Under the pieces are notes generated by a model, which worked only from the letters and a program-made list of their open reading frames with translations, did not search any database and was not told the DNA's origin. This document shows positions 25,130-34,262 of a DNA stretch of 64,000 bases, piece by piece. The position numbers were made by a program, and so were the translations under genes. The stretch comes from Aliivibrio wodanis (GTDB taxonomy: Bacteria; Pseudomonadota; Gammaproteobacteria; Enterobacterales; Vibrionaceae), in NCBI GenBank assembly GCA_000953695.1, contig LN554847.1:809801-873800 (forward strand). The letters run 5' to 3'. The stretch's first letter is position 1. The number at the start of each line of letters is the position of its first letter.

Positions 25130-26086
25130 ATGAATAATCCTACATTTCAAAGCATCAATGTCGGTGTTGATACCGGTAAAACTCAACTAGACATTTTCAT
25201 CAGACCTATAGGCCTGTTCTTCTCTGTTTCTAATGACGATAAAGGCATAAAAGAAGCCATTACAACTATTAAGAAACATAAACCAGAACGTATCGTTATT
25301 GAGGCAACAGGTAGACTTGAAGTCCCCTTTGTTCTTGCTTGCACAAAGGCTAAGCTTCCATACGTTGTTGCTAACCCTATTCATGTAAGACGATTTGCTG
25401 GCGCTATTGGACAAATAGCCAAAACAGATAAATTAGACGCCCAATTAATTGCATTGTACTCGGAAAGAATTGAACCCCCACTGTCAACTCTAAAGCCTGA
25501 AAACATAAGGCTAATGAGCGATTTAGTCATTCGTAGAAATCAATTATTATCCATGCAAACTATGGAAAAGAATCGCCTTCAAATACTCCCTAAAGAACTA
25601 GCGATGACCATTAAACCAATATTGACAACCTTCAAAAATCAAATCCAAAAAATAGAAGAAAAAATCATTAAGATTATTGAATCTTGTGATGAATATAAGC
25701 ATAAAAATGAAATCCTTCAGAGCGTTCCTGGCATAGGAAAAGTTGCTGCTGCATCGCTAATAAGTAATCTCCCTGAGCTTGGAAGTATTAGTAATAAAAA
25801 AGCGTCAGCTTTGGTTGGAGTAGCCCCTATGAATCGGGACAGTGGTCGCTACAAAGGTCACCGAAAAATCAAAGGAGGCCGGAAGCAAGTGCGGACGGTT
25901 CTCTATATGGCCATGATGTCAGCAATGCAATGTAACCCCGTTTTCAAGTCGACTTACAGTCGCCTCGTAGCTGAAGGAAAACCCAAAAAACTCGCTATTA
26001 TAGCCTGTGTTAGAAAGATGGTTGTCATACTTAATTCAATGATACGAGATGGTGTCATGTGGAATGAAAACCACGCTAATAATTAG
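25130..26086 (+). CDS. IS110-family DEDD recombinase
   Basis: 318 residues. The RuvC-like N-terminal domain carries D14 (NVGVDTGKT), E58 (IVIEATG), D100 and D103 (AKTDKLDAQLIA). The C-terminal transposase_20 domain has QSVPGIGKVAAASLI and ALVGVAPMNRDSGRYKGHRKIKGG, including the presumed catalytic Ser. This family uses an RNA guide to recombine a circular donor into a target. Confidence 0.95.
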   Translation: MNNPTFQSINVGVDTGKTQLDIFIRPIGLFFSVSNDDKGIKEAITTIKKHKPERIVIEATGRLEVPFVLACTKAKLPYVVANPIHVRRFAGAIGQIAKTDKLDAQLIALYSERIEPPLSTLKPENIRLMSDLVIRRNQLLSMQTMEKNRLQILPKELAMTIKPILTTFKNQIQKIEEKIIKIIESCDEYKHKNEILQSVPGIGKVAAASLISNLPELGSISNKKASALVGVAPMNRDSGRYKGHRKIKGGRKQVRTVLYMAMMSAMQCNPVFKSTYSRLVAEGKPKKLAIIACVRKMVVILNSMIRDGVMWNENHANN

Positions 26087-26108
26087 TTATTGACACCATA
26101 GTCGTTTG

Positions 26109-26588
26109 TTATAACCGTTTTTCCATGCGTGACAAATCCCAACTCTCACCATCAAATGATAAGCTATTAGTTACCTGCTCAAATTCTACAAAACCCAGTT
26201 TTTCGTAACATGAAATAGCTAATTTATTGTGGCTGAAAACACCTAATGTCAGTAAATTAGCTTTGTAATTAACCTGAGCCTTTTCAATAAGTAGCTGTAG
26301 CATGGTTTGAGCTAAATTCTGGCCTCGATATTCAGGTGAGATAAATACGCGACAGATACGAAATTCATTAACTGAAACTTGGTAAAGCTCCACAAAACCA
26401 ACCGGATTATTCTCAACAGTAAATAGAAATGGAAACACCTGTAACTGCTTACAATGAGTTTCAATTTGTTCGTGAGTAAGAGGATATTTATAAGCTGGCC
26501 CGCCCCACAAATAACAAAGTTTTTCGCTATCTATCCAGGCAGTAAGCAGATCATAATCCTTATGTTCAAAAGCCTCTAATTCCATCAT
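26109..26588 (-). CDS. GNAT-family N-acetyltransferase
   Basis: 159 residues. Two ATGs adjoin at the start (26588 and 26585), and AGAGG fits the second better. Motif A is CRVFISPEYRGQNLAQTMLQLLIEKA and the C-terminal part is LTLGVFSHNKLAISCYEKLGFVEFE. Substrate unknown. Its attC is now split by IS110 copy 1. Confidence 0.88.
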   Translation of the reverse strand: MMELEAFEHKDYDLLTAWIDSEKLCYLWGGPAYKYPLTHEQIETHCKQLQVFPFLFTVENNPVGFVELYQVSVNEFRICRVFISPEYRGQNLAQTMLQLLIEKAQVNYKANLLTLGVFSHNKLAISCYEKLGFVEFEQVTNSLSFDGESWDLSRMEKRL

Positions 26589-26656
26589 TTCCTCTTGAGG
26601 TTATAACGCCTGCATAACACGTTTGCTACGTAAGCGCTCAATGAACTAGTGATGCT

Positions 26657-28179
26657 TTACTCGGCATCACTTAGTTCAACGAGCCACGGCATAAGATCCG
26701 ACATATCATCGGCTGGATCACGTTTAGGTAATTCCGTAAATAGATACTGGAAGTAATAATATGGGTTAATGTCATTCGCGCGGCATGTCATTACCAAGCT
26801 ATACAAGTTAGCACTGGCCTTCGCTCCATCAACAGACGTTGAGAACATCCAGTTTTTTCTACCTGTAGTAAACGGCCTAATGTCTCTTTCTGTGACATTA
26901 TTATCGATGCTGATATCACCATCCTCAAGATAGGTGAGTAATTTAGGCCATTGCTTTTGAGTGTAGGCGATAGCTTTACCTAATGCCCCTTTGGGTAAGA
27001 CATTTTGAACATCAAGCCACGCTTTAAATTCACTCAATATTGGCTCAGCTTCCTGTTTTCTTATCTTCTGTCGCTCATTTGCAGATAATCCCTTTGCCTT
27101 TCTTTCTACGCCGTAAAGTTTGGCAATGAAGTTGAGTGCTTTTTCTGGTTTTCCCGCTTTTTTAGAGGGTGATGCTTTTTGTGCATCGGTGAACTTTCTA
27201 CGAGCATGGGCCATACATGCGGCTTGTGTCACTGTATCTAATGTGTCGTATACGCTATAGCCATCAGAGAGTAAGTACCCTGAGTAATCACCTAAAAAAT
27301 CTTTTGCACACGTTGCTGCACGGCTTGGGTGATAATCATAGATAACTACAGGGTTTTTAATGAATTCACCACTACGGTAAACCCACATATAAGATTTGGT
27401 TTGCGCTTTTCTATCTTCTTCGCGTAGCACTTGTACTGTGGTTTCATCTGCGCAGATAAGCTTTTCATTAAGCAGCCTTGATTTCATCTCATCAATGACT
27501 GGTTTCACTTTATTACCCAACTGAACACACCAATTAGCAAGCGTCGCTCGGCTTATATCAATATCAGACCGATTTAGGATATCTACTTGGCGATACAGTG
27601 GCAGTGCATCTACGTATTTTGCTGTGACTACCGCCGCGAAAGCTCCTGCGCTTCCCATGCTTTTGGGGATCATACTAGCGGGCTTTGGTGCGGTGATAAT
27701 TTTGGATTGGGTTTGCGTTTTTTCACATTGGCGACAAGCGTATTTAGTGCGTTTGTGGCGAATGACTGTGACCTTTTGAGGAATAATTTTAAGCTCTTCT
27801 GAGGTTTCAACGCCACATTCATGCAATGGTTCATCACAACATTCACAATAAGGTGCATTGAGTTCATGCTTGTGTACCTCACGTTCAAGCTCTTTTGGTA
27901 GAGGTTTGCGACCTGTTTTTTCTTCTCATCATTCGATTTAGGGAGCGAGTTTTGCTGCTCAGCTTCATTGAAAGTACCTTTTGGTACTTTTTCACTTTGC
28001 GATGAGAAGCGCTTGGATTTATTTAGGTTTAATTGCTCAACCAAGAGTGCAACTTGAGTTTTTAATTCAGCGACTTCTTCTTGCTTGGCAACAAGCAGCT
28101 TCTCTTTGGCTTCATTTTGATTATGAAGCTCAAGTAGCATCGCTTTTAGTTGCTCAATATCATTAGGAAGATCGGTCAT
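26657..28179 (-). pseudogene. tnpC: IS66 tnpC with a 1-bp frameshift
   Basis: Reads as in copy 1 from 28179 until NDEKKK, where six A residues replace seven (27916-27921, T-run on the plus strand). The frame is lost until it is picked up again in the remaining ~390 codons (26657-27826). The catalytic domain is otherwise preserved. A slippage event on the A-run could restore some full-length product; without it this copy cannot move on its own. Confidence 0.88.
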
Positions 28180-28264
28180 GCTTTAGCTCAAGGTTGTTTA
28201 ATTACCCTAAGTGTGACATCGAAAAAGGATCGTTCAAGTCCAATTTGATGATCATTATCAGCGA

Positions 28265-28609
28265 TCACACTTCTAGGTTAAATAACGGCTTATGAGCTTT
28301 AGCATGATCTAAAGTCAGTCCAGATAAAAGCCAGTTGAGTTGTTGTCTGCTAATGTGGAGCGCACCATCAATATTGGGGGTTGGCCATTTGAACGTCCCT
28401 TTTTCTAAGCGACGATAATAAAGCCAAAAACCATTGGTATCCCAAAACAAGATCTTGAGTTTATCTCGATTGCGGTTACAAAAAATAAACCAGGCTTCAC
28501 TGAATGGGTCCATTTCCAGCGTTTCGGCGACAATGAGTGATAAGCCATCAATGGATTTTCTCATGGCGGTGACACCAACGACGAGGTAAACCTTTCCTGA
28601 CTGTATCAT
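28265..28609 (-). CDS. tnpB: IS66 accessory protein TnpB
   Basis: 114 residues, differing from copy 1 by Asp-to-Ala in VVGVTAMRKSIDG. That Asp is part of the family signature, so activity may be affected. Confidence 0.93.
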   Translation of the reverse strand: MIQSGKVYLVVGVTAMRKSIDGLSLIVAETLEMDPFSEAWFIFCNRNRDKLKILFWDTNGFWLYYRRLEKGTFKWPTPNIDGALHISRQQLNWLLSGLTLDHAKAHKPLFNLEV

Positions 28610-28905
28610 TGCAATGCATCAACCCAATGTTTTATTTGTTTGGAATTAAGGTTTGCTGGTAACTCGGCACGAAGGCCATTATTACATGTCAGCACCACAA
28701 TATTTGACGGCTCTTGTGTTGGCTCTGTCACGATAATGGGGTGAATTTTTGTTGTGACTTCTGACTCGCTGAGTTTCTTGGACCAGTAATAAAGGGTTTG
28801 GTAGCTTATTTCGTTATCAATACAAAATTGCTTGATAGATAGGTTACTCTCTTTCTGTTGATCTAAAATATTAGCCCAATGGTCGCGCTTACTTTGTTGA
28901 TTCAT
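28606..28905 (-). CDS. tnpA: IS66 accessory protein TnpA
   Basis: 99 residues; SKKLSESEVTT here against SKKLSELEVTT in copy 1. ATG 28905 follows GGAGG, and the stop overlaps tnpB. Confidence 0.93.
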   Translation of the reverse strand: MNQQSKRDHWANILDQQKESNLSIKQFCIDNEISYQTLYYWSKKLSESEVTTKIHPIIVTEPTQEPSNIVVLTCNNGLRAELPANLNSKQIKHWVDALQ

Positions 28906-29087
28906 AATACCTCCGATTAAAAAGATACTATGGCAAAGCATGCTTAATATTGATATGTGTGGTTAGTTAAGCGCTTACTTTGCTACGATACAGACTTACC
29001 TGAATTTTACTACCTTAACCACTGAAACTAAAGGCAAACTAACAACGCCGAATGTAGCAAATCGTGTTGATGCATTTGTTATATTGC

Positions 29088-29552
29088 CTATTGATAAACG
29101 ACATGAAATCGTTCCAATACAATAACCATTTCCTCATTAGGCTGAATATTTAACTCTGAACATTCAGCACTAAAGAAACGCCAATGAGCTTCACGCCACC
29201 ATTTTAATGAACGGTCGCCCTCGCCTTCTGCATGAGCAAATTCAGCCGTAACTTCGTTATATTTACACGTTTCAACTGAATCAATTTCAATGATACAAAT
29301 TGGTTTCCCATTCCAATCAACGACCACTTGTAAGTGACCAACAGTTGGCATTGGCTCTTCACCAGATTCATACCAAACATTTAAGCTACAAGTCGCTGTC
29401 TTTTGACCAATTCGGATTAATTCTGCACATAAATTGGCATTATGCTCATCAGCACAGAAATAATCTGAACTGAATGATTGATATTTTTTACGCTCAGTTT
29501 CAGAAAGTGAACTAAGATACTGATTCAAGTAGATTTGAGACTGTTCTTCCAT
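29088..29552 (-). CDS. ASCH-domain protein, copy 2
   Basis: 154 residues, about 95% the same as the 14221-14685 protein by eye. Changes cluster in the C-terminal helix (NIQPNEEMVIVLERF for NIEPSEDMVLVLERF). The leader with AGAGGA is shared. Confidence 0.9.
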   Translation of the reverse strand: MEEQSQIYLNQYLSSLSETERKKYQSFSSDYFCADEHNANLCAELIRIGQKTATCSLNVWYESGEEPMPTVGHLQVVVDWNGKPICIIEIDSVETCKYNEVTAEFAHAEGEGDRSLKWWREAHWRFFSAECSELNIQPNEEMVIVLERFHVVYQ

Positions 29553-29578
29553 GAAATCCTCTTAACTATTTTCGCAAT

Positions 29579-29702
29579 ATAACGCCTGCATAACACGTTT
29601 ACTACTATGCAGATTAAGCTGAATTTTACTGCTATAAACACCGAAACTAAAGACAAACCTACAACGCCGAATGTAGTAAATCGTGTTGATGCATTTGTTA
29701 TA
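29579..29702 (-). repeat. attC, subtype I with TTTACTAC stem
   Basis: Ends repeated cassette copy 5; loop mixes type I blocks with ACTGCTATAAACACC. Confidence 0.92.
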
Positions 29703-30160
29703 CGAGCCTTGCTTTCGCTTCGATAAACTTGGTAAAGAACTGATTTACCAAGATTTACTGTAAACTAAGTTTAATTAGGCTAGCACAATTAAGCGAGCAA
29801 AATATCCAATCAACAGCAATAACTGTGAAACGAAACAATCCTTTTCCTTACACCATTTGTACGACTTGGTTTCAGCCAGCTTTTTAGCTGATAAACCAAA
29901 TATCCTAACCACAATTTGGATTGAAAATGTTGCGAGCAAAACACTGATGCAGGCTAAAATGAGGCATAACCAATGAACAATTGAAGCGTAAATTAGCCGC
30001 TGAAACGCCTGAATTTAGGGCAATAATAGTTCAATGCCGAACCTGATGACACGAACACTAAAAGGCAACAAAGAAAAAGATAAACACCCTACTTTCACGT
30101 CTAAAAAGCTAATGGTTCAATCGTTGGACTGAACCCAAAAACTACATTCTCAGAGTTCGT
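29703..30160 (-). repeat. Repeated ~460-bp cassette, copy 5
   Basis: Start hairpin is GGTTCA/TGAACC type, weakened by a GGACTGAACCC variant; end hairpin CTTGGTAAA/TTTACCAAG is intact. The frame is shifted at AAGGAAAAGGATT and no intact ORF remains. Confidence 0.77.
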
Positions 30161-30283
30161 ATAACGCCTGCATAACACGTTTGCTACGATACAAACCTAG
30201 CTGAATTTTAACGCCTTAATCACTGAAACTAAAGACAAACTGACAACGCCGAGTGTAGCAAATCGTGTTGATGCGATTGTTAG
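30161..30283 (-). repeat. attC, subtype I
   Basis: Ends the 30280-30837 cassette; GATGCGATTGTTAG arm variant. Confidence 0.93.
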
Positions 30284-30837
30284 CTGAATTTTACTTCCTC
30301 AATTAGGATATATAAGCCTCTAGATTTAATGACACTTTTGATACTAATAAGTCGAGTTAATGAGCTAAATAAATCTTGCTGGGTGCATGGAGTCTTATTT
30401 ACTGATGACAAATAGTCATTCATAGCTTCATAAAAAGTGCTCACCGAATGACTTTTTCTATTCGACCACAATAAGGTAACAATGCATGCTTCAAGTTCAT
30501 TCAACTGTTCTAGACTAGCTTCAGAAAGGCTGCCTGCTAGTTCATAAATTGAACAAATGATTTCCTGTGACGATCCGAACAGTTCAACAAACCGATCACC
30601 TTTGTCATTTAAGAGAGTAATTAATTTGCTTAAGTCTAGATTATGTACTTTACGAGATACACCACTAATAATCTGAGATGCAATCGTAATATACTGATTT
30701 ACCCCTTTTCGCACTTCAGCATTATTTTCAATAACAGTTAAACTTTCATTAAATAGAGTTATGAACTTTCTTTTATCTTCTTCTTCCCAATCAAACTGAG
30801 ATAAATAATTATTAACAATGTTTAGTGATTTATTCAT
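30280..30837 (-). CDS. Hypothetical helical protein, 185 aa
   Basis: ATG 30837 follows GGGAG. Predicted all-helical and acidic: NYLSQFDWEEEDKRKFITLFNESLTVIENN; later LNELEACIVTLLWSNRKSHSVSTFYEAMNDYL. The C-terminus could be a small winged-helix (QQDLFSSLTRLISIKSVIKSRGLYILIEE). No TM, no signal peptide, no family recognised. Confidence 0.7.
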   Translation of the reverse strand: MNKSLNIVNNYLSQFDWEEEDKRKFITLFNESLTVIENNAEVRKGVNQYITIASQIISGVSRKVHNLDLSKLITLLNDKGDRFVELFGSSQEIICSIYELAGSLSEASLEQLNELEACIVTLLWSNRKSHSVSTFYEAMNDYLSSVNKTPCTQQDLFSSLTRLISIKSVIKSRGLYILIEEVKFS

Positions 30838-30910
30838 GATAAATACTCCCGAAAAACTTTATTGTAACTGAAATTCAGAACCCTGTATTGTTTAATATGA
30901 CGCCATTCAG

Positions 30911-31034
30911 CTAACGCCTGCATAACACGTTTGCTACTATGCAAACCAAGCTGAATTTTAACGCCTTAATCACTAAAACTAAAGGCAAACTGACAACGCC
31001 GAGTGTAGCAAATCGTGTTGATGCATTTGTTATA
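30911..31034 (-). repeat. attC, subtype I
   Basis: Ends the HEPN-like cassette at 31039-31896. Confidence 0.93.
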
Positions 31035-31038
31035 ACGA

Positions 31039-31896
31039 TTACTTAAAGCCTTGATACACATTTCCAGTAACTTCAAACTGACTTTGCTGAAATTCTACTG
31101 ATGGAATATCAGCATGCTCCTTTAGCCAAGGCCACACTTCATTAGTTTTACCGTTAGCATGATGTGCTACATAGAAAAATGATATTACAGACTCTATACA
31201 GTTAATAATATTAAAAATAGAATCCTTAAAGTATGGCTTATAGAATTCAGTGGAACCAATAGATTTCTGGTGAATTATTTCATTTCGATACTCTTCAAGA
31301 GTAACGAACTGCCCCCACCATGTATGCTTATCTACAACAGACGTACCATATAATTCAGGGAGTATTGATTTAATCTTTGTTTTTAGACTGAGCCAACGTT
31401 CAATAGCTGTTTTATCATATGATTCTGAAATGCCTTTCGAGTTTTTCTTAATTTGATAAACATAATCTTGAGGAATGCTAAGATTAGCAAAAGCTTCTAA
31501 CGCGGTGTAAGCAAAAACAATTGCAGATTGAATTTCTTCAATATAATCGTAAACATCTGTGGAAATTGCACTAATAGCATCATTTTTATTTCCTGTCAGT
31601 TTGGTTACATCTAACTCATAACTGCTATTTTTAAACTTTTGGTTGAAAATTTTGTTAGCTCGATTTGATGCCTTAGAGCTTATACTTATCAGCATCCCTA
31701 TGTTATTCGGAACGAAATAACTAATTTTCCTAGAGCGGTTCAGTTTAACAGTATCTAGTTCTTGAATTAACATAGAACCACTACCATCTTTAACGAAATG
31801 AAATGTAGGCTTTGTCATTCTCAAATCGGATATTTTATATCCATGAGGAGTCAAACCAACCACTAATGAGCTTTTAGAGTTATTACAATTTTTCAT
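31039..31896 (-). CDS. HEPN-like motif protein, 285 aa
   Basis: ATG 31896 (GGTGG upstream); a longer frame would translate attC sequence. A helical region IQSAIVFAYTALEAFANLSIP and the segment ERWLSLKTKIKSIL lead to LEEYRNEIIHQKS near residue 225. Its R-x4-H spacing is that of HEPN ribonuclease motifs. Similar proteins are annotated as hypothetical or abortive-infection related. The assignment is tentative. Confidence 0.65.
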   Translation of the reverse strand: MKNCNNSKSSLVVGLTPHGYKISDLRMTKPTFHFVKDGSGSMLIQELDTVKLNRSRKISYFVPNNIGMLISISSKASNRANKIFNQKFKNSSYELDVTKLTGNKNDAISAISTDVYDYIEEIQSAIVFAYTALEAFANLSIPQDYVYQIKKNSKGISESYDKTAIERWLSLKTKIKSILPELYGTSVVDKHTWWGQFVTLEEYRNEIIHQKSIGSTEFYKPYFKDSIFNIINCIESVISFFYVAHHANGKTNEVWPWLKEHADIPSVEFQQSQFEVTGNVYQGFK

Positions 31897-31911
31897 TTTC
31901 CACCTATCGTT

Positions 31912-32032
31912 ATAACGCCTGCATAACACGTTTGCTACCATGCAGATTAAGCTCAAATTTACCACTTAACACGGTAAAGCAAAAGAAACCTAGAATGCCG
32001 AATGTAGCAAATCGTGTTGATGCATTTGTTAT
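31912..32032 (-). repeat. attC, subtype II
   Basis: Ends the cassette carrying the 48-residue membrane protein. Confidence 0.93.
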
Positions 32033-32153
32033 AACCATCTGATAATGTTACTGAAACCGTAACTGTTTACCTTCAACATTATAATCACTACCTTGATCAT
32101 CTTATTTCCAGCAAGTCATGCTCTTTGGCACCGATAACTATCAATTATTTGCT

Positions 32154-32300
32154 TTATTTTTTCTTCGTAACAATAACGTAATTAACTAGAGTTAATCCAA
32201 TGACAAAACACCAAAATTGTAAGCTAGGTAGCACCGTTGAAACAGATCCAACAAGTAAACCAGATCCAAGCCCAATTGCAATTTTTTGAAGAGTTGTCAT
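32154..32300 (-). CDS. Small membrane protein, 48 aa
   Basis: ATG 32300 with AAGGA 9 nt upstream; the frame ends TAA at 32154. Sequence begins MTTLQKIAIGLGSGLLVGSV, then STVLPSLQFW and CFVIGLTLVNYVIVTKKK. Two hydrophobic stretches with Gly-rich small residues and a basic tail suggest an inner-membrane hairpin. It is the only candidate gene in a ~395-bp cassette. Function unknown; small holin-like or toxin-like proteins are possible. Confidence 0.6.
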   Translation of the reverse strand: MTTLQKIAIGLGSGLLVGSVSTVLPSLQFWCFVIGLTLVNYVIVTKKK

Positions 32301-32427
32301 TTTCAAAGTCCTTTTTTATTCAATGATTACTAAATAGCTGCAATCTATAGTATGAAATCAATTCTACCTTAACTATCACTTAAACAATTAATATTTAAGT
32401 GTATTTGAGAAATATCTCACCTAGGTT

Positions 32428-32551
32428 ATAACGCCGCAATAACACGTTTATTACTACGCCGACTTATTTGAATTTTACCGCCTTAAACACCTAAACCAAA
32501 GACAAACCTACAACGCCGAATGTAATAAATCGTGTTGATTGCTTTGTTATA
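32428..32551 (-). repeat. attC, subtype V
   Basis: Ends the 32577-32927 cassette; TTTATTAC/GTAATAAA stem. Confidence 0.92.
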
Positions 32552-32576
32552 CCCGTACTAGCAACCGCCCTCAAAA

Positions 32577-32927
32577 CTAGGAAGTAACCAATAATAAAAT
32601 ACTACCTAAAAATGCCGGAATTCCTGAGACAAACATAACCAAACCAAACTGATAATTCAGTCTTTTTTGTTCATGAAAATCAGACTCAAAATCATGATTT
32701 GAAACCATTTTCATTGTTTTCTTTGAAGCTGGATCTTGCGCCCAATTACGACTTTGGCTACTACCGTCCCAAGTTAATCTAGCTATTCCCCAGATAATAA
32801 TCACAATGAAAAATAGAAAATCCATTAAGCTTGTTGAGTTGAAAAAGGCAACATATTTGGAAAGAATGAATACGATTAAAGCCGCTAATAGGTTAGTAAT
32901 AAAAACAATTTTCATCAGATTTAGCAT
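32577..32927 (-). CDS. Three-TM membrane protein, 116 aa
   Basis: ATG 32927 preceded by GGAAG. TM segments: IVFITNLLAALIVFILSKYV, LMDFLFFIVIIIWGIARLTW and FGLVMFVSGIPAFLGSILLLV. A polar loop SQSRNWAQDPASKKTMKMVSN lies between the last two. Family not recognised. Confidence 0.72.
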   Translation of the reverse strand: MLNLMKIVFITNLLAALIVFILSKYVAFFNSTSLMDFLFFIVIIIWGIARLTWDGSSQSRNWAQDPASKKTMKMVSNHDFESDFHEQKRLNYQFGLVMFVSGIPAFLGSILLLVTS

Positions 32928-33108
32928 AGATATTCTTCCTCAATTGACCTTTTAGGGTATAACGCCTGCATAACACGTTTGCTACGATACAGACTTAGCT
33001 GAATTTTAACGCCTTAATCACTGAAACTAAAGGCAAACTGACAACGCCGAATGTAGCAAATCGTGTTGATGCATTTGTATGGATAATAAACACTCAATTA
33101 GGGTAAAG

Positions 33109-33274
33109 TGAGACCCAGACTTTAGCTGCAACTAAAGTTGATTTATACAGTAGTTCGGTTGATGCATGGCTCCTCTATCGAGAGACCGATAACAAACGCG
33201 AACGCTGTATAAACTCCAAGCCTACACTCGAATAGTCGACTGGGTCTCGAACCCGTATTATAGCAAACAAGAGT
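33109..33274 (+). ncRNA. Predicted bridge RNA of IS110 copy 2
   Basis: Same leader as copy 1, shifted by 8,154 bp: target guides GTTGATGCAT (33158-33167) and ATAACAAA (33189-33196) inside the TTTATACAG/CTGTATAAA stem. Confidence 0.8.
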
Positions 33275-33283
33275 AAGCTTATT

Positions 33284-34240
33284 ATGAATAATCCTACATT
33301 TCAAAGCATCAATGTCGGTGTTGATACCGGTAAAACTCAACTAGACATTTTCATCAGACCTATAGGCCTGTTCTTCTCTGTTTCTAATGACGATAAAGGC
33401 ATAAAAGAAGCCATTACAACTATTAAGAAACATAAACCAGAACGTATCGTTATTGAGGCAACAGGTAGACTTGAAGTCCCCTTTGTTCTTGCTTGCACAA
33501 AGGCTAAGCTTCCATACGTTGTTGCTAACCCTATTCATGTAAGACGATTTGCTGGCGCTATTGGACAAATAGCCAAAACAGATAAATTAGACGCCCAATT
33601 AATTGCATTGTACTCGGAAAGAATTGAACCCCCACTGTCAACTCTAAAGCCTGAAAACATAAGGCTAATGAGCGATTTAGTCATTCGTAGAAATCAATTA
33701 TTATCCATGCAAACTATGGAAAAGAATCGCCTTCAAATACTCCCTAAAGAACTAGCGATGACCATTAAACCAATATTGACAACCTTCAAAAATCAAATCC
33801 AAAAAATAGAAGAAAAAATCATTAAGATTATTGAATCTTGTGATGAATATAAGCATAAAAATGAAATCCTTCAGAGCGTTCCTGGCATAGGAAAAGTTGC
33901 TGCTGCATCGCTAATAAGTAATCTCCCTGAGCTTGGAAGTATTAGTAATAAAAAAGCGTCAGCTTTGGTTGGAGTAGCCCCTATGAATCGGGACAGTGGT
34001 CGCTACAAAGGTCACCGAAAAATCAAAGGAGGCCGGAAGCAAGTGCGGACGGTTCTCTATATGGCCATGATGTCAGCAATGCAATGTAACCCCGTTTTCA
34101 AGTCGACTTACAGTCGCCTCGTAGCTGAAGGAAAACCCAAAAAACTCGCTATTATAGCCTGTGTTAGAAAGATGGTTGTCATACTTAATTCAATGATACG
34201 AGATGGTGTCATGTGGAATGAAAACCACGCTAATAATTAG
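33284..34240 (+). CDS. IS110-family DEDD recombinase
   Basis: Protein the same as 25130-26086 throughout its 318 residues, with D14, E58, D100 and D103 present. Confidence 0.95.
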   Translation: MNNPTFQSINVGVDTGKTQLDIFIRPIGLFFSVSNDDKGIKEAITTIKKHKPERIVIEATGRLEVPFVLACTKAKLPYVVANPIHVRRFAGAIGQIAKTDKLDAQLIALYSERIEPPLSTLKPENIRLMSDLVIRRNQLLSMQTMEKNRLQILPKELAMTIKPILTTFKNQIQKIEEKIIKIIESCDEYKHKNEILQSVPGIGKVAAASLISNLPELGSISNKKASALVGVAPMNRDSGRYKGHRKIKGGRKQVRTVLYMAMMSAMQCNPVFKSTYSRLVAEGKPKKLAIIACVRKMVVILNSMIRDGVMWNENHANN

Positions 34241-34262
34241 TTATTGACACCATAGTCGTTTG

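Larger units (their letters stand above)
24925..26104 (+). mobile_element. IS110-family element targeting attC, copy 1
   Basis: 1,180-bp element from ATGGATAATAAAC to GACACCATAGTCG, with no terminal inverted repeats. The junctions share TTTGT with the attC target. A 205-bp non-coding region precedes the transposase and only 18 bp follow it, the IS110-group layout in which the guide RNA is upstream. The second copy (33079-34258) is at the same attC position. Confidence 0.93.
24808..26112 (-). repeat. attC, subtype II, split by IS110 copy 1
   Basis: Left part 24808-24924 ends GATGCATTTGT; the remainder after the IS is TTTGTTAT (26105-26112). Ended the GNAT cassette at 26109-26588. Confidence 0.9.
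26630..28978 (-). mobile_element. IS66-family element, copy 2
   Basis: Nearly the same as copy 1, with the same GTAAGCGCT ends and a perfect 8-bp duplication TTTGCTAC (26622-26629 and 28979-28986). Several scattered base differences from copy 1 and a 1-bp loss in tnpC show it is an older or separately evolved copy. Confidence 0.95.
26603..29082 (-). repeat. attC, subtype I, split by IS66 copy 2
   Basis: Left part 26603-26629, right part 28979-29082, with TTTGCTAC duplicated. Ended the second ASCH cassette. Confidence 0.9.
33079..34258 (+). mobile_element. IS110-family element targeting attC, copy 2
   Basis: Same length and same protein as copy 1, inserted at exactly the same point of another attC and in the same orientation relative to the array. 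This shows site-specific rather than random insertion. Confidence 0.94.

Noticed and set aside
24989-25186. A 65-residue minus-strand ORF over the IS110 leader, present in both copies.
   Set aside because: It overlaps the predicted bridge RNA structures antisense and has no ribosome site; its recurrence only reflects the repeated element.
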